Assembly (NCBI RefSeq): GCF_014839835.1
Contig: NC_071615.1
Span: 1,674,001 to 1,738,000 of the forward strand
Direction: 5' to 3'
Origin: Dryobates pubescens
Lineage: Eukaryota; Chordata; Aves; Piciformes; Picidae
Length of the DNA stretch: 64,000 bases
The position numbers and the translations under genes are program-made. Positions 55,717-64,000 of this stretch are shown here, piece by piece. Numbering within the stretch: the stretch's first letter is position 1; each line of letters starts with the position of its first letter. The notes beneath the pieces were generated by a model. It worked only from the letters and a program-made list of their open reading frames with translations, was not told the origin of the DNA and ran no database searches.

Positions 55717-56266
55717 GGCTCTGCCTGAGCCCTGCACACCCCAAGGGCTGTGCCTGAAGCCCCCACACCCTGATGGCTCTGCCAAACCCCTGCACACCCC
55801 AAGGGCTCTGCCTGAAGCCCCCACATCCTGATGGCTCTGCCAAACCCCTGCACACCCCAAGGGCTCTGCCTGAAGCCCACACACCCTGGTGGCTCTGCCA
55901 AATCCCCCCACATCCCAGTGGCTCTGCCTGAAGCCCACACACCCTGGTGGCTCTGCCAAATCCCCCATACCCCAGTGGCGCTGCCTGAAGCCCACACACC
56001 CTGGTGGCTCTGCCAAATCCCCCCACACCCCAGTGGCTCTGCCTGAAGCCCACACACCCTGGTGGCTCTGCCAAATCCCCCCACATCCCAGTGGCTCTGC
56101 CTGAAGCCCACACACCCTGGTGGCTCTGCCAAATCCCCCCACACCCCAGTGGCTCTGCCTGAAGCCCACACACCCTGGTGGCTCTGCCAAATCCCCCCAC
56201 ACCCCAGTGGCTCTGCCTGAAGCCCACACACCCTGGTGGCTCTGCCAAATCCCCCCACACCCCAGT
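55717..56266. repeat. 58-bp higher-order minisatellite built from two 29-bp halves
   Basis: Nineteen consecutive 29-bp units all begin GGCTCTGCC or nearly so. They alternate between two diverged types, one continuing TGAAGCCC and the other AAATCCCC, so the effective period is 58 bp. The leftmost units are more diverged than the right-hand ones. Because stop triplets are absent, three long minus-strand frames stay open across it; these are not genes. Confidence 0.93.
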
Positions 56267-58274
56267 GACTCTGCCCTTCCTGTGCCACTGTTTGTATGAG
56301 CCGAGCTGCTGGATCGGCCCCTCCACAGGACCAATGAGGGGGCTGAGGCCAGCAGGGCAGTGAGTTCAGCACCTTTCTCAATGAGTGCAAATACTGTGAG
56401 GTTCAGGCTGTTCCCCCTGCCCCATCGTAGCTGAAAGAGCCTTGAGAGCAAAGCTGCGTCAGAGAGGGGCACTGCTGCCAAGGGATCTTCAACCTCTTTG
56501 GATCGTTTGGGGGAAAAAACCCTTTATGTTCTATTCTCACTCAAGATTTACTAGATATCACTTGACAAACACAGGTAGCAGAGAGAATGAAGAGCCTGCC
56601 TTCCAGGTAGGAATGGGGGACTGTCACCAATCACTGTGATAATGAGATAGTCTGGGTACAAGGAAACAATGGAAGCTGTGCCTGGGCAGTCTGACCCTGT
56701 GTTGATGTCAGCGCAGTTTCTCATTGCACAAAGGCACAAAGGGATCAGGCCTGGGGTGTCAGACCTGTCTCTCTCTCAAGCACAGCCTGTAACACACTGG
56801 TACCATTAATAAAACATCTGCTTCCCCCTGATCTCTCTTTTTGGCAAGGGTTCTCCTGAATGGGTGTCTGAAAACTCTCTCAGCCCCTTCTCCATCGTGC
56901 AGGGAGATGTTCAGCTTGGTGAAGACATGAGATTCTGTTTAAGTGTAGTAACATACCACTAGGAGCAGAAACAGGGTCTTTCGAGGCATATTGCAGGAGA
57001 GCAGCTTGGTCTTGGGTCTGGAACTGAATGGGGTTAGATGATGAAACAGAGCTGGGCCTGGCTAGGAGACCAGGGAAGGAGGGATGGTGCTCCACAGGTT
57101 AGTTGTCTACCAATATTCCCGTGGTAATTCCTTAGGTCACCCAGACACTCTGCTTCACTCGGATCATGATGTCCTGTGGGAATCCTGTACCCACTGTGCA
57201 TGGCCAGGGGCTCAGAAGATGGCTACAGATCAGGTCAACACTCCACGTCTTGACCTTCAGGTGCTGTGGTGAGAAGGGAGGCACAGAAGGAGCCCAAGGC
57301 CTTGGTCCAGCACTCTCAGAGGCTCTTGTCACAAGGAGTTACATGGACTCTGCAAACAGATAAGGAGCAGCAGAAAGAGCAAAGGCTGCTCTGCCCAACC
57401 TTGACACGGCGATCGATGGGGCAGTTCACCGCCCGCAGCAGGTCAATAGCCACGGAGCGGTGTGCTGCCCAGCAAACATTGCAGCTGCAGCTGAGTGACA
57501 GGCAGCAATTTGTGGCAAAGGGTAGAGCTCTCTGCTCATTCAGGCTTGACATATGGATGGGCTTGGTACGTTCCCCCTTCTCCGCGGGCTTGTGCATGCG
57601 TTTGAGGTTAAGTACATGCCTGCCTGTAGGACCATGACCTTCATTTCATATTGCATGGCCCAGCAGACCCATAATTAATCCCTAGCATGTTCAAGTGACA
57701 GCTGTCACTTGGCACTGTCACCCATGCAGAACTGAGGGGGGGTGGGGTGTGTGCTCAGACTGGGAGTCAGGGATTTTCCAGCCATTGGAGCAGTGAGGAG
57801 GCTCCAGGGCTGGTTTCTGGCAGAAGGAAAGGGACAAATGGCAGCTTGGGCCATGTTACAGGGAGACTGGGCAGGCCAGGAGAAGGAGGTGTGACCCAGT
57901 CACCTGCTTGTTCAGCTGCCCAGGATGGGCTGGGAAGGACAGCACCTCAACACCCCTGTTCCCTTTGAGGTGACCACCATCTTCACCCCGAGCAGCTGGC
58001 AATGGGAAACATGGCCAGGCACAGCTCAGCCACATTTACTGTTCTTTCTTTTCCAAACCAACTGGTCTTCAAATGCACCAAAAGGTCTGAAACCCACCCA
58101 TCAGCCTGAACTGTAGGTGGGTGATCAGATCCGTGCAGCCAGAGTGTGCCGGGCAGGTCATCACACTCAGGTCAAATCCTCTCTGCCTCAGTCTTGTGAG
58201 CTGCTGCTAATGCCAGTGGTCTGCTTCCAAATTCTGGGTATTTAATCTTTGTATCTAGCTGTTCTGTCACTGAA
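56267..58274. other. Intergenic, mostly unique sequence
   Basis: No gene recognised. The interval 57390-57600 has clustered CpGs and an open minus-strand frame but no family match that I know. Confidence 0.5.
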
Positions 58275-58920
58275 GGCCAGCTCAAGATGAGCCAGCAGTG
58301 TTCCCAGGTGGCCAAGAAGGCCAATGGCATCCTGGCCTGGATCAGGAGTAGAGAGACAAACAGGAACAGGGCAGTGATTGTCCCTCTCTACTCAGCACTG
58401 GTGAGGACACACCTTGAGTCCTGAGTTCAGGTTTGGGGCCCTCACTCCAAGAAGGACATTGAGGTGCTGGAATGGGTCCAGAGAAGGGCAGCAAAGCTGG
58501 GGAAGGGTCTGGAGAACAGGGCTGGGGAGGAGCAGCCAAAGGAGCTGGGGTTGGTCAGCCTGGAGAAAGGAAGGCTCACAGGAGACCTTCTGGCACTCTA
58601 CAACTCCCTGAATGGAGATTGGAGCCCGGTGGGTGTTGGTCTCTTGTCCCTAGTAACAAGTTATAGGACAAGAGGCCTCATGTTGCACCAGGGGAAGTTT
58701 AGGTTGGATATTGGAAGAAACTTCTGCATTGAAAGGGTTCTCAAACACTGGCACAGGCTGCCCAGGGAGGAGGTTGAATTCCCATCCCTGGAGGTGTTTA
58801 GAAGAGGCAGAGATGTGGTGCTGATGGACATGGTTAAGCACCAGACTTGGTAAAGTTAGAGAATGGCTGAACACAATGATCTTAAGTCTTTTCCAACCAA
58901 AAGGATTCCATGACTGTGAG
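58275..58920 (+). mobile_element. CR1 LINE fragment, about 645 bp
   Basis: Sense, nearly continuous from GTGTTCCCAGGTGGCCAAGA through GTCCCTCTCTACTCAGCACT and GGTGGGTGTTGGTCTCTTGT to AAGTCTTTTCCAACCAAAAG. It lies just beyond the receptor's poly(A) signal. Confidence 0.94.
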
Positions 58921-58993
58921 ATGAGCATGCTCAGCTGGATCAAGAAGCACTTTAAGCCCACAAGGCAGCACAACAGGCTGGGGTTTACCTGAC

Positions 58994-58999
58994 TTTATT
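58994..58999 (-). terminator. Polyadenylation signal of the CMKLR1-like receptor (AATAAA)
   Basis: TTTATT on the + strand, AATAAA on the gene strand, about 290 nt past the receptor stop codon. It lies between the stop and a CR1 element that ends at about 58920. A short 3' UTR is implied. Confidence 0.6.
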
Positions 59000-59291
59000 G
59001 GGATTGAACAACATTCAGCAACAGCACTGAGGAGCAGATCTCTGCTAGTTCAGCCAAGGAAGTGGCACAGGGACCAGCACATACCTTGACATTCTCACCC
59101 TGCTGTAGCTCCAGATGGGTCTTTCATTTCCATAATATGTTAAGCCATAGTGGGTCTGAGGTACCTCCAAGAGGTCCAGTCACATGTCCTTAGCATTCAC
59201 AGCCCTTTGCAGCCCCCAGTCCTGCACCTGGAGCTCTGAAATGAGAGGAAATTGCAGAGGGAAGAACTGCCCCCTCCACACCAGCAGCCAC

Positions 59292-60368
59292 TCAGGCCCT
59301 GGGGACCTCCACCTCCGAAGCAGACCTGGACTTTCTCCTGCTGGTCAGGCTGCCCAGGAGCGACTCCTCACTGAAGGCTCCCTCAAAGGTCGACAGGAGG
59401 GACCGGCGAAACGTCTCCCTGAAATCCGGCCCTACAAACACGTAGAGGATGGGGTTGATGCAGCTGTTGAAGAAAGCAAGGCTGGAAACCAAGGGGATCC
59501 CTATGTAAAGAGCCATCCTCATCTCATGGCTGGAAGAGTTTTTGGATATCTCCAGCAAGGAGAAGACGTGGTAGGGGAAATAGCAGAGGAAAAACGAGAC
59601 TGTGACAGCGATGATGATTCTGTACGGCTTGGCCGAGCTGGGCAGCTGTCTCCTCCTCAGCTTGAGAGCAAGGATGCTGTAGCAGAGGAGGATGACTGTG
59701 AAGGGGATGAGGAAGCCACACAAGAACCGTGTTATGATCATGGCTTTGTGCCGCACCCTCCACAGCCTCCGCGTCGCCTCCGACGCGTAGTCATCGGACA
59801 GCGCAAAATTGTTGTAGCAGGTGGTGATGTTCCTGGGGCTGACCACAGTGTCCCGAAAGATGAGGTACGGGGAGCTGAGGAGGAGGGCCAGGATCCAGGT
59901 CCCCACTGCAATCTTGGCTGCCAGCTCTGGGCTCCTGCAGTTGTGAGACCAGACGGGAAAGGCCACGGAAACGCAGCGGTCCATGCTGATGACTGTCAGG
60001 AGGAAGACGCTGGCAAACATGTTGAGGAAGGCAATGGTGCTGTTCAGCTTGCACAGGAGCTTCCCAAATGGCCAGTGGAAGCCCAGGGCAGTGTACACGA
60101 TGCTGAGGGGCAGGAAAAAGGTGAAGATGAAGTCAGCAATGGCCAGGTTGAGGAACCAGATCGAGTTCACCGTCTTCTTCATCTTGAAGCCTGCAATCCA
60201 GATGACAAGGCCGTTCCCTGTCACCCCCAGCAAACAGGCGATGCTGTACACCACCATGGAGAGGATGTGCATGCTCTTCTGGAGGCCCCAGTAGTACTCA
60301 TGGGTGGTGGTGTTCTCAGGCTGCATGGTGGCAGAGAAGGGTGAAGGGGAAGAAGAGATGCTCTCCAT
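59292..60368 (-). CDS. Intact class A GPCR, chemerin receptor/FPR family (CMKLR1-like)
   Basis: 358-aa seven-transmembrane receptor at the plasma membrane. Signatures by residue: N52 in TM1 (GNGLVIW), D79 in TM2 (LNLAIADF), C106 and C184 for the extracellular disulfide, D130-R131-C132 in place of DRY, W158 in TM4, P222 in TM5, FFLCYFPYHV in TM6 and NPILY at 305-309 in TM7. DRC, VWSHN, RFLCGFL and FFLCYFPYH are typical of the CMKLR1/GPR1/FPR group, with CMKLR1 the closest I can recall. N-glycosylation sites are N19 and N180; the tail is Ser/Arg-rich. A splice acceptor (gatttcag) lies 18 bp upstream of the ATG at 60368, so a non-coding 5' exon is likely. A second Met is at residue 15. The ligand cannot be told from sequence. 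Confidence 0.93.
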   Translation of the reverse strand: MESISSSPSPFSATMQPENTTTHEYYWGLQKSMHILSMVVYSIACLLGVTGNGLVIWIAGFKMKKTVNSIWFLNLAIADFIFTFFLPLSIVYTALGFHWPFGKLLCKLNSTIAFLNMFASVFLLTVISMDRCVSVAFPVWSHNCRSPELAAKIAVGTWILALLLSSPYLIFRDTVVSPRNITTCYNNFALSDDYASEATRRLWRVRHKAMIITRFLCGFLIPFTVILLCYSILALKLRRRQLPSSAKPYRIIIAVTVSFFLCYFPYHVFSLLEISKNSSSHEMRMALYIGIPLVSSLAFFNSCINPILYVFVGPDFRETFRRSLLSTFEGAFSEESLLGSLTSRRKSRSASEVEVPRA

Positions 60369-60479
60369 TGCCAGCCAGCCAGAGTCCTGAAATCACAACA
60401 GCACACACAGCTACTGTCTGGAGCTCCTGGGGCTCAGGGGAGGTGGAAGTCTTTGCTGGCAGCTGTGCACAAGTACAGA

Positions 60480-60745
60480 GACTCATAGAATGGTTTGGGT
60501 TGGAAGAGACCTTTAAGATCATTGAGTCCAACCATTAACCCAGCACTGCCAGGTCACCACTAAACCATGTCCCTCAGCACTACATCTACATGGCTTTTAA
60601 ATCCCTCCAGGGATGGGGACTCCACCACTGCCCAGGGCAGCCTGATCTAGGGTCTGACAGTTCTTCTGGGGAAGAAATTGTTCCTCATGTCCAACCTTAA
60701 ACCTCTCCTGGCACAACTTGAGGGCCATTTCTTCTTATCAAAGCC
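60480..60745 (-). mobile_element. CR1 LINE fragment
   Basis: Antisense: CTCATAGAATGGTTTGGGTT, AGATCATTGAGTCCAACCAT, CTCCACCACTGCCCAGGGCA. Upstream of the receptor's coding exon, probably in its 5' intron; it appears young by its intact tail. Confidence 0.93.
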
Positions 60746-61539
60746 AGAACATCTCCATCAACAACCTACAACAACAATCCAACATGGGTCAGAACCCTGG
60801 AAACCCAAATCCCTCAGCTGTAACTTCTTTGGATGACCAAGGACAAATTAAGACTGCAAAAACCATCTTGACTGATAAGGTTTAAGAGAAAAGTCTTATT
60901 CTACAAGTACCTTCTGTGGACGTGCACTCCAACCGCTGCTCCTTCACCGCTCTGCCCACAGCAGGTGGTCTTCTCCCCTCCTGGCTGACTCCCCTTCCAG
61001 AGACTGCTCCTCTCCGGAGCGAGTCACGCTGCCCCACCCTGTTTTCCCATGGCTTGGCATCACGAGGAATTTAGTAGGATCCCTTATTCCTTCACCTTCT
61101 TCCTCAATTTGTGGTGCTTTGGTTTAACCCATGACATCCCAGTGGTCACAAGAGCCTTTGGGCCAGGTGGCCAAACCAACCAAGGAAAACTCATCCCCTC
61201 TCCTGTCTGCACTGCTAATCCCTGCAGCAGTGTCTGGCCTCTTGAGCACCTGGACACCCACAGGGTGCCTGCACTGCCCTGGCACAGGGAGAAACAGGAC
61301 AGACTCAGCTCCCCACCCCAGTGCTGCCAACCCATGCCATGGCCTGGCACAGCCACCGGCTTGGGCGAATTGCAGGGGACTTTGAGGGTGTCTGTAAGCA
61401 CTCCCTGCACAGTGCAGGATGGCCCAGGTCGGGGGAGCACATGGGATGGTGAGAGGCATCCCCAGATCTCGGGAAACACTCTGGAGCTGGGGAAGATGGA
61501 GAGACTCCTCCCAGGGTGCACAGCAGGTGGGGCAGGAAC

Positions 61540-61745
61540 TATGAGGAAGGATGGAAGCAGAGGAAGGATGACAGCAGAGGAGGGGTTACAATAGAAGGGT
61601 GATGTTATAAGGAGGGGTGACAGAGGACGGGTGACGGCAGAGGAACTGTGATGGCAAAGGGGTGATGGCAGAGAGGGTGTGACAGCAGAGGGAGAGAGGG
61701 GTGACAGAAGAGATGACAGCAGAGCGGTGACGGCAGAGCAGGGGT
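61540..61745. repeat. Degenerate short tandem repeat next to the SHMT1 CpG island
   Basis: Repeated variants of GGGGTGACAGCAGAGA and GTGATGGCAGAG with irregular spacing of roughly 14-24 bp. It ends about where the CpG island begins. Confidence 0.7.
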
Positions 61746-61759
61746 GGCACCAGAGCAGT

Positions 61760-62130
61760 GACGACAGCCGCCCCCCGCCCGCCCCGGCCAAGGTCACCCG
61801 CGCCCCGAGCGCCACGTGCTGGCAGCGCCGCCAGCCCCGCCTCAGCGCGGGCCAATAGGACGCGGGGAGGGGAAAGAGCGCGGCGCTGATTGGCTCAGGC
61901 GCTTCCGAAGCGCGTTGCCCGCCGAAGGCCTGCTGGGGCGGGGCGAGGCGTTGATTGGCCGAGGCGCGGAGGGGCGTATCCGAGCCCTCTTTGCTAGACG
62001 CGCGGGCTCCCGCGCGGCGGCGGAACCGAATCGGGATCCGGACCTGGACACAGTGCGGCGGGAGGGTAGGGACCGAGCCGGGACCACAGGATAGGCTGGG
62101 CAAGGGAAGCACAGGCCGTTGCGGGGTGAG
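61760..62130 (+). promoter_or_regulatory. SHMT1: CpG island and SHMT1 promoter with three CCAAT boxes
   Basis: GC- and CpG-rich block upstream of the first SHMT1 coding exon. Seen: CACGTG E-box at 61813-61818, CCAAT at 61852-61856, inverted ATTGG at 61889-61893 and 61954-61958, and a GC box GGGGCGGGGC at 61935-61944. Multiple CCAAT boxes suggest NF-Y control (known behaviour of such motifs). A non-coding exon 1 probably ends at a donor near 62065 or at 62125 (GTGAG). The start site is inferred, not seen. Confidence 0.7.
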
Positions 62131-62876
62131 AGCCGGGCAGGCAGCGCAGTGCCGTACCCCTGGTGTTGGGGCAAGAGTTTCAGCGGGAGCTTCTCGGGAC
62201 ACGGGAGGTGATGGGGCTGGGATCTGGGGTGTGCAGAGCCAGGTGGGGATGAAAGCTCAGGCCTAAGCATTGCCCTTGCAGCAAATGAACTGCCAGGGCT
62301 GGACCTGCCATGGGGGTGGAAATGGGGGTCTCATCCTGGGTGGGGAATGAGAAGCTTTCTCCTACCTTGAGCCTTCGGCAGTTCTGTGAAAGTGCTGTGA
62401 CCTGCTCGGGGGAAACACATTGGACCTAAACATCCTGCTCAAAGCCAGAGCACTGCCCTATCCTTTCCTTATCCCAGTCCTGCAGTGGGCTCTCCCTCCT
62501 TGTCAGAGAGGCCTTGAATTCAGGCAGGCATGCAGCAGGCCCACACTGAACAAACTTCACCAGCTTGGTGCAAGCATACCAAGTGTAATTGCTTAATAAC
62601 CTGCTCACGGCCCTTCGCTGGCCTTGCAGGGTTAATGGATAAAAGGATGCTTTGTTTTCAGCCAGAGCAGAGGCTGGGCTGTCACGACTGCCCAGGAGCT
62701 TGTGCTCAGCATGATAATGCTGCCTGCAGTCACACCAAGTGGGCTGGGGGGCTGATCCCTCTGTGTTTCTGGGGAAGACATAGGATGGGAGCAGGCAGGG
62801 TGCAGGAACACAGCCCTGCTTGCCATCCCACAAAGGCCCCTCTCCACTGGCAGGCAACCTTGGATCCAGCTGCAGG

Positions 62877-62978
62877 ATGGCAAACTCAACACTTGGCAGC
62901 AGGGCCCTCCCCACTGCAGAGCTCTGGGCCTCCCATAACAAGATGGTAATGGAGCCGCTGGAAACCAATGACCCAGAG
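62877..62978 (+). CDS. SHMT1: SHMT1 coding exon 1
   Basis: 102 nt, 34 codons from [20 protein letters not shown] to ETNDPE, donor gtgaga. The ATG at 62877 follows a ctgcag acceptor by one base; an upstream in-frame ATG at 62820 is probably intronic or 5' UTR. The first ~14 residues are poorly conserved, as expected for SHMT1. Confidence 0.9.
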
Positions 62979-63937
62979 GTGAGAGCTCCTTCATGGCCTC
63001 TGTCCAGCAGTTGCTTCGTTCATCCCTCCAACAGCCACAGAGATGCTGACCTCAGGCTAGGGATGTAGCAGGGATATAGTCCAAGGCTGAGCTGGTGGGA
63101 CCCTGTGCCCTCTCTGAAGGGAAGGAGGGCATCCTCCAACCATGCAGATAACATGGTCATAACTTGGCATGTATTGCTCATACCTGTCTGTGTGAAGCTC
63201 CAACGTCCACTTCAGAACAGCCACTCTACCAGGCCACGTGGCAGTTGCTCTTGATTCTTGAGCCCTAACGACAGCTGAATCATCTGGCAGCCTCCTGGCA
63301 CATAAACCCCCAAGGGTGCTCGTTCTACCACAGAGCATCCAGGTCTCCACGCAGAACCAGCATGGCTGAAGCTGTTTCTTTCCCCTCCCAAAGGTGCACA
63401 GCATCATCAAGAAGGAGAAGCAGCGGCAGAAGCTGGGGCTGGAGTTAATTGCATCAGAAAACTTTGCAAGCAGAGCAGTCCTGGAGGCTCTAGGATCCTG
63501 CATGAACAACAAATACTCTGAGGGCTACCCAGGACAGAGGTATGGGGCTGGAGCTGAGCCCCACTCAATCCAAACCCTGGCAGGGAGGAAGAACCCTCTA
63601 AGCTGCCAGACCTCACCTCTGGAGGGGAAGCGATGTCCTCGTGCTGGCAGCTGAGCTCCTCCAGGACAGGATCTGACCCTCTCAGCCCCACATGGGACAA
63701 TCTCAGCAGGGTCACATCTACTGCAGCGGTGAAAACGTGGCATCACCCCAGGTTCTCCCCAGCTTGGACTGTTCTGAGTCTTGAGTTTGGTTTTAACCAC
63801 TGCCCCATCCTTTACTGACAGGTACTACGGTGGGACAGAGTTTGTGGATGAGCTGGAGAGGCTGTGCCAGAAGCGAGCGCTGCAGGCGTACCGGCTCGAC
63901 CCCCAGAAGTGGGGCGTCAATGTCCAGCCCTACTCAG
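62877..63937 (+). CDS. SHMT1: SHMT1 (cytosolic serine hydroxymethyltransferase), first three coding exons
   Basis: PLP enzyme that converts serine and tetrahydrofolate to glycine and methylene-tetrahydrofolate in the cytosol (family knowledge). Exons 62877-62978, 63394-63539 and 63822-63937 join in phase to give 121 codons plus one base; the rest of the roughly 480-aa protein lies off the right edge. The N-terminus [10 protein letters not shown] aligns with the DLWSSHDKM of human SHMT1, and there is no mitochondrial leader, which points to SHMT1 rather than SHMT2. Invariant sequence includes [39 protein letters not shown], and [20 protein letters not shown]. Confidence 0.96.
63394..63539 (+). 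CDS. SHMT1: SHMT1 coding exon 2
   Basis: 146 nt from [20 protein letters not shown] to YSEGYPGQ plus two bases of Arg, donor gtatgg. It contains the LIASENFAS motif and the [10 protein letters not shown] motif of the active site. It begins with GTG (Val) after a cccaaag acceptor. Confidence 0.96.
63822..63937 (+). CDS. SHMT1: SHMT1 coding exon 3
   Basis: 116 nt: completes Arg, then [38 protein letters not shown] and the first base of Gly. Acceptor actgacag, donor gtacca. Confidence 0.95.
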
Positions 63938-64000
63938 GTACCAGGGTGCTCAGGAGAGCCAGGCCAGCCCCACTGGCCTCCACACCTCCTGGGCTCTGTA

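Noticed and set aside
55661-56481. Three long minus-strand open frames (221-270 aa) with repeated Trp/Gly-rich segments
   Set aside because: They are one 58-bp minisatellite read in all frames; the period is not a multiple of three and the repeat simply lacks stop triplets.
59184-60344. 386-aa open frame on the + strand
   Set aside because: Antisense shadow of the receptor gene; no motifs.
61084-62202. 372-aa open frame on the - strand
   Set aside because: Runs through the degenerate repeat and CpG island; low-complexity Ser/Leu/Pro composition.
1-64000. Retroviral/LTR elements, DNA transposons, tRNA or rRNA genes, CRISPR arrays
   Set aside because: No LTR-like paired repeats, no recognisable viral or transposase protein segments, no cloverleaf with conserved boxes, and no regularly spaced palindromic repeats were seen; the tandem repeats have no spacers.

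Overview
This window is nuclear DNA from a bird. The evidence is spliced vertebrate genes with short introns, two GC-rich CpG-island promoters, and about thirty fragments of CR1, the LINE family that dominates avian genomes. By my rough count CR1 covers about 9 kb (14-15 %). That is high for a bird and would fit a CR1-rich lineage such as woodpeckers and their relatives, but this is inference. I saw no CRISPR array, prokaryotic operon, tRNA or rRNA gene, DNA transposon, or retroviral or LTR element.

Layout from left to right. (1) 1-27.1 kb is a sense/antisense gene pair. FAM83G (PAWS1) runs on the + strand; its last three coding exons are at 5374-5498, 6255-7707 and 11384-11803, and its 5' exons lie off the left edge. 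SLC5A10 (SGLT5-type sodium/sugar cotransporter) runs on the - strand, with coding exons 1-9 from 27100 down to 9555; the remaining 3' exons also lie off the left edge. SLC5A10 exon 9 sits inside the last FAM83G intron, and its exon 8 lies 105 bp past the FAM83G stop codon. (2) 27.1-31.5 kb is intergenic and packed with CR1. (3) 31.5-50.2 kb is PRPSAP2 on the - strand, complete: ten coding exons sum to 1110 nt (369 aa, the same length as the human protein), plus a probable non-coding first exon in a CpG island at 49.6-50.5 kb. (4) 50.2-59.0 kb is intergenic, with an unusual A/C-only tract and a 58-bp higher-order minisatellite. (5) 59.0-60.4 kb is an intact single-exon class A GPCR of the chemerin receptor/formyl-peptide receptor family on the - strand. 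(6) From 61.76 kb to the right edge is the SHMT1 promoter (CpG island with three CCAAT boxes) and its first three coding exons on the + strand.

The genes are not an operon and share no pathway. PRPSAP2 (PRPP synthase regulation) and SHMT1 (one-carbon units) both touch nucleotide synthesis, but nothing here shows joint control. The most notable observation is an in-frame TGA at codon 127 of an otherwise intact SLC5A10 reading frame. The next most notable are the A/C-only tract upstream of PRPSAP2, the interleaved FAM83G/SLC5A10 exons, and several inverted or nested CR1 arrangements. I found no convincing previously undescribed biological system; this is an ordinary avian gene neighbourhood with some features worth checking.
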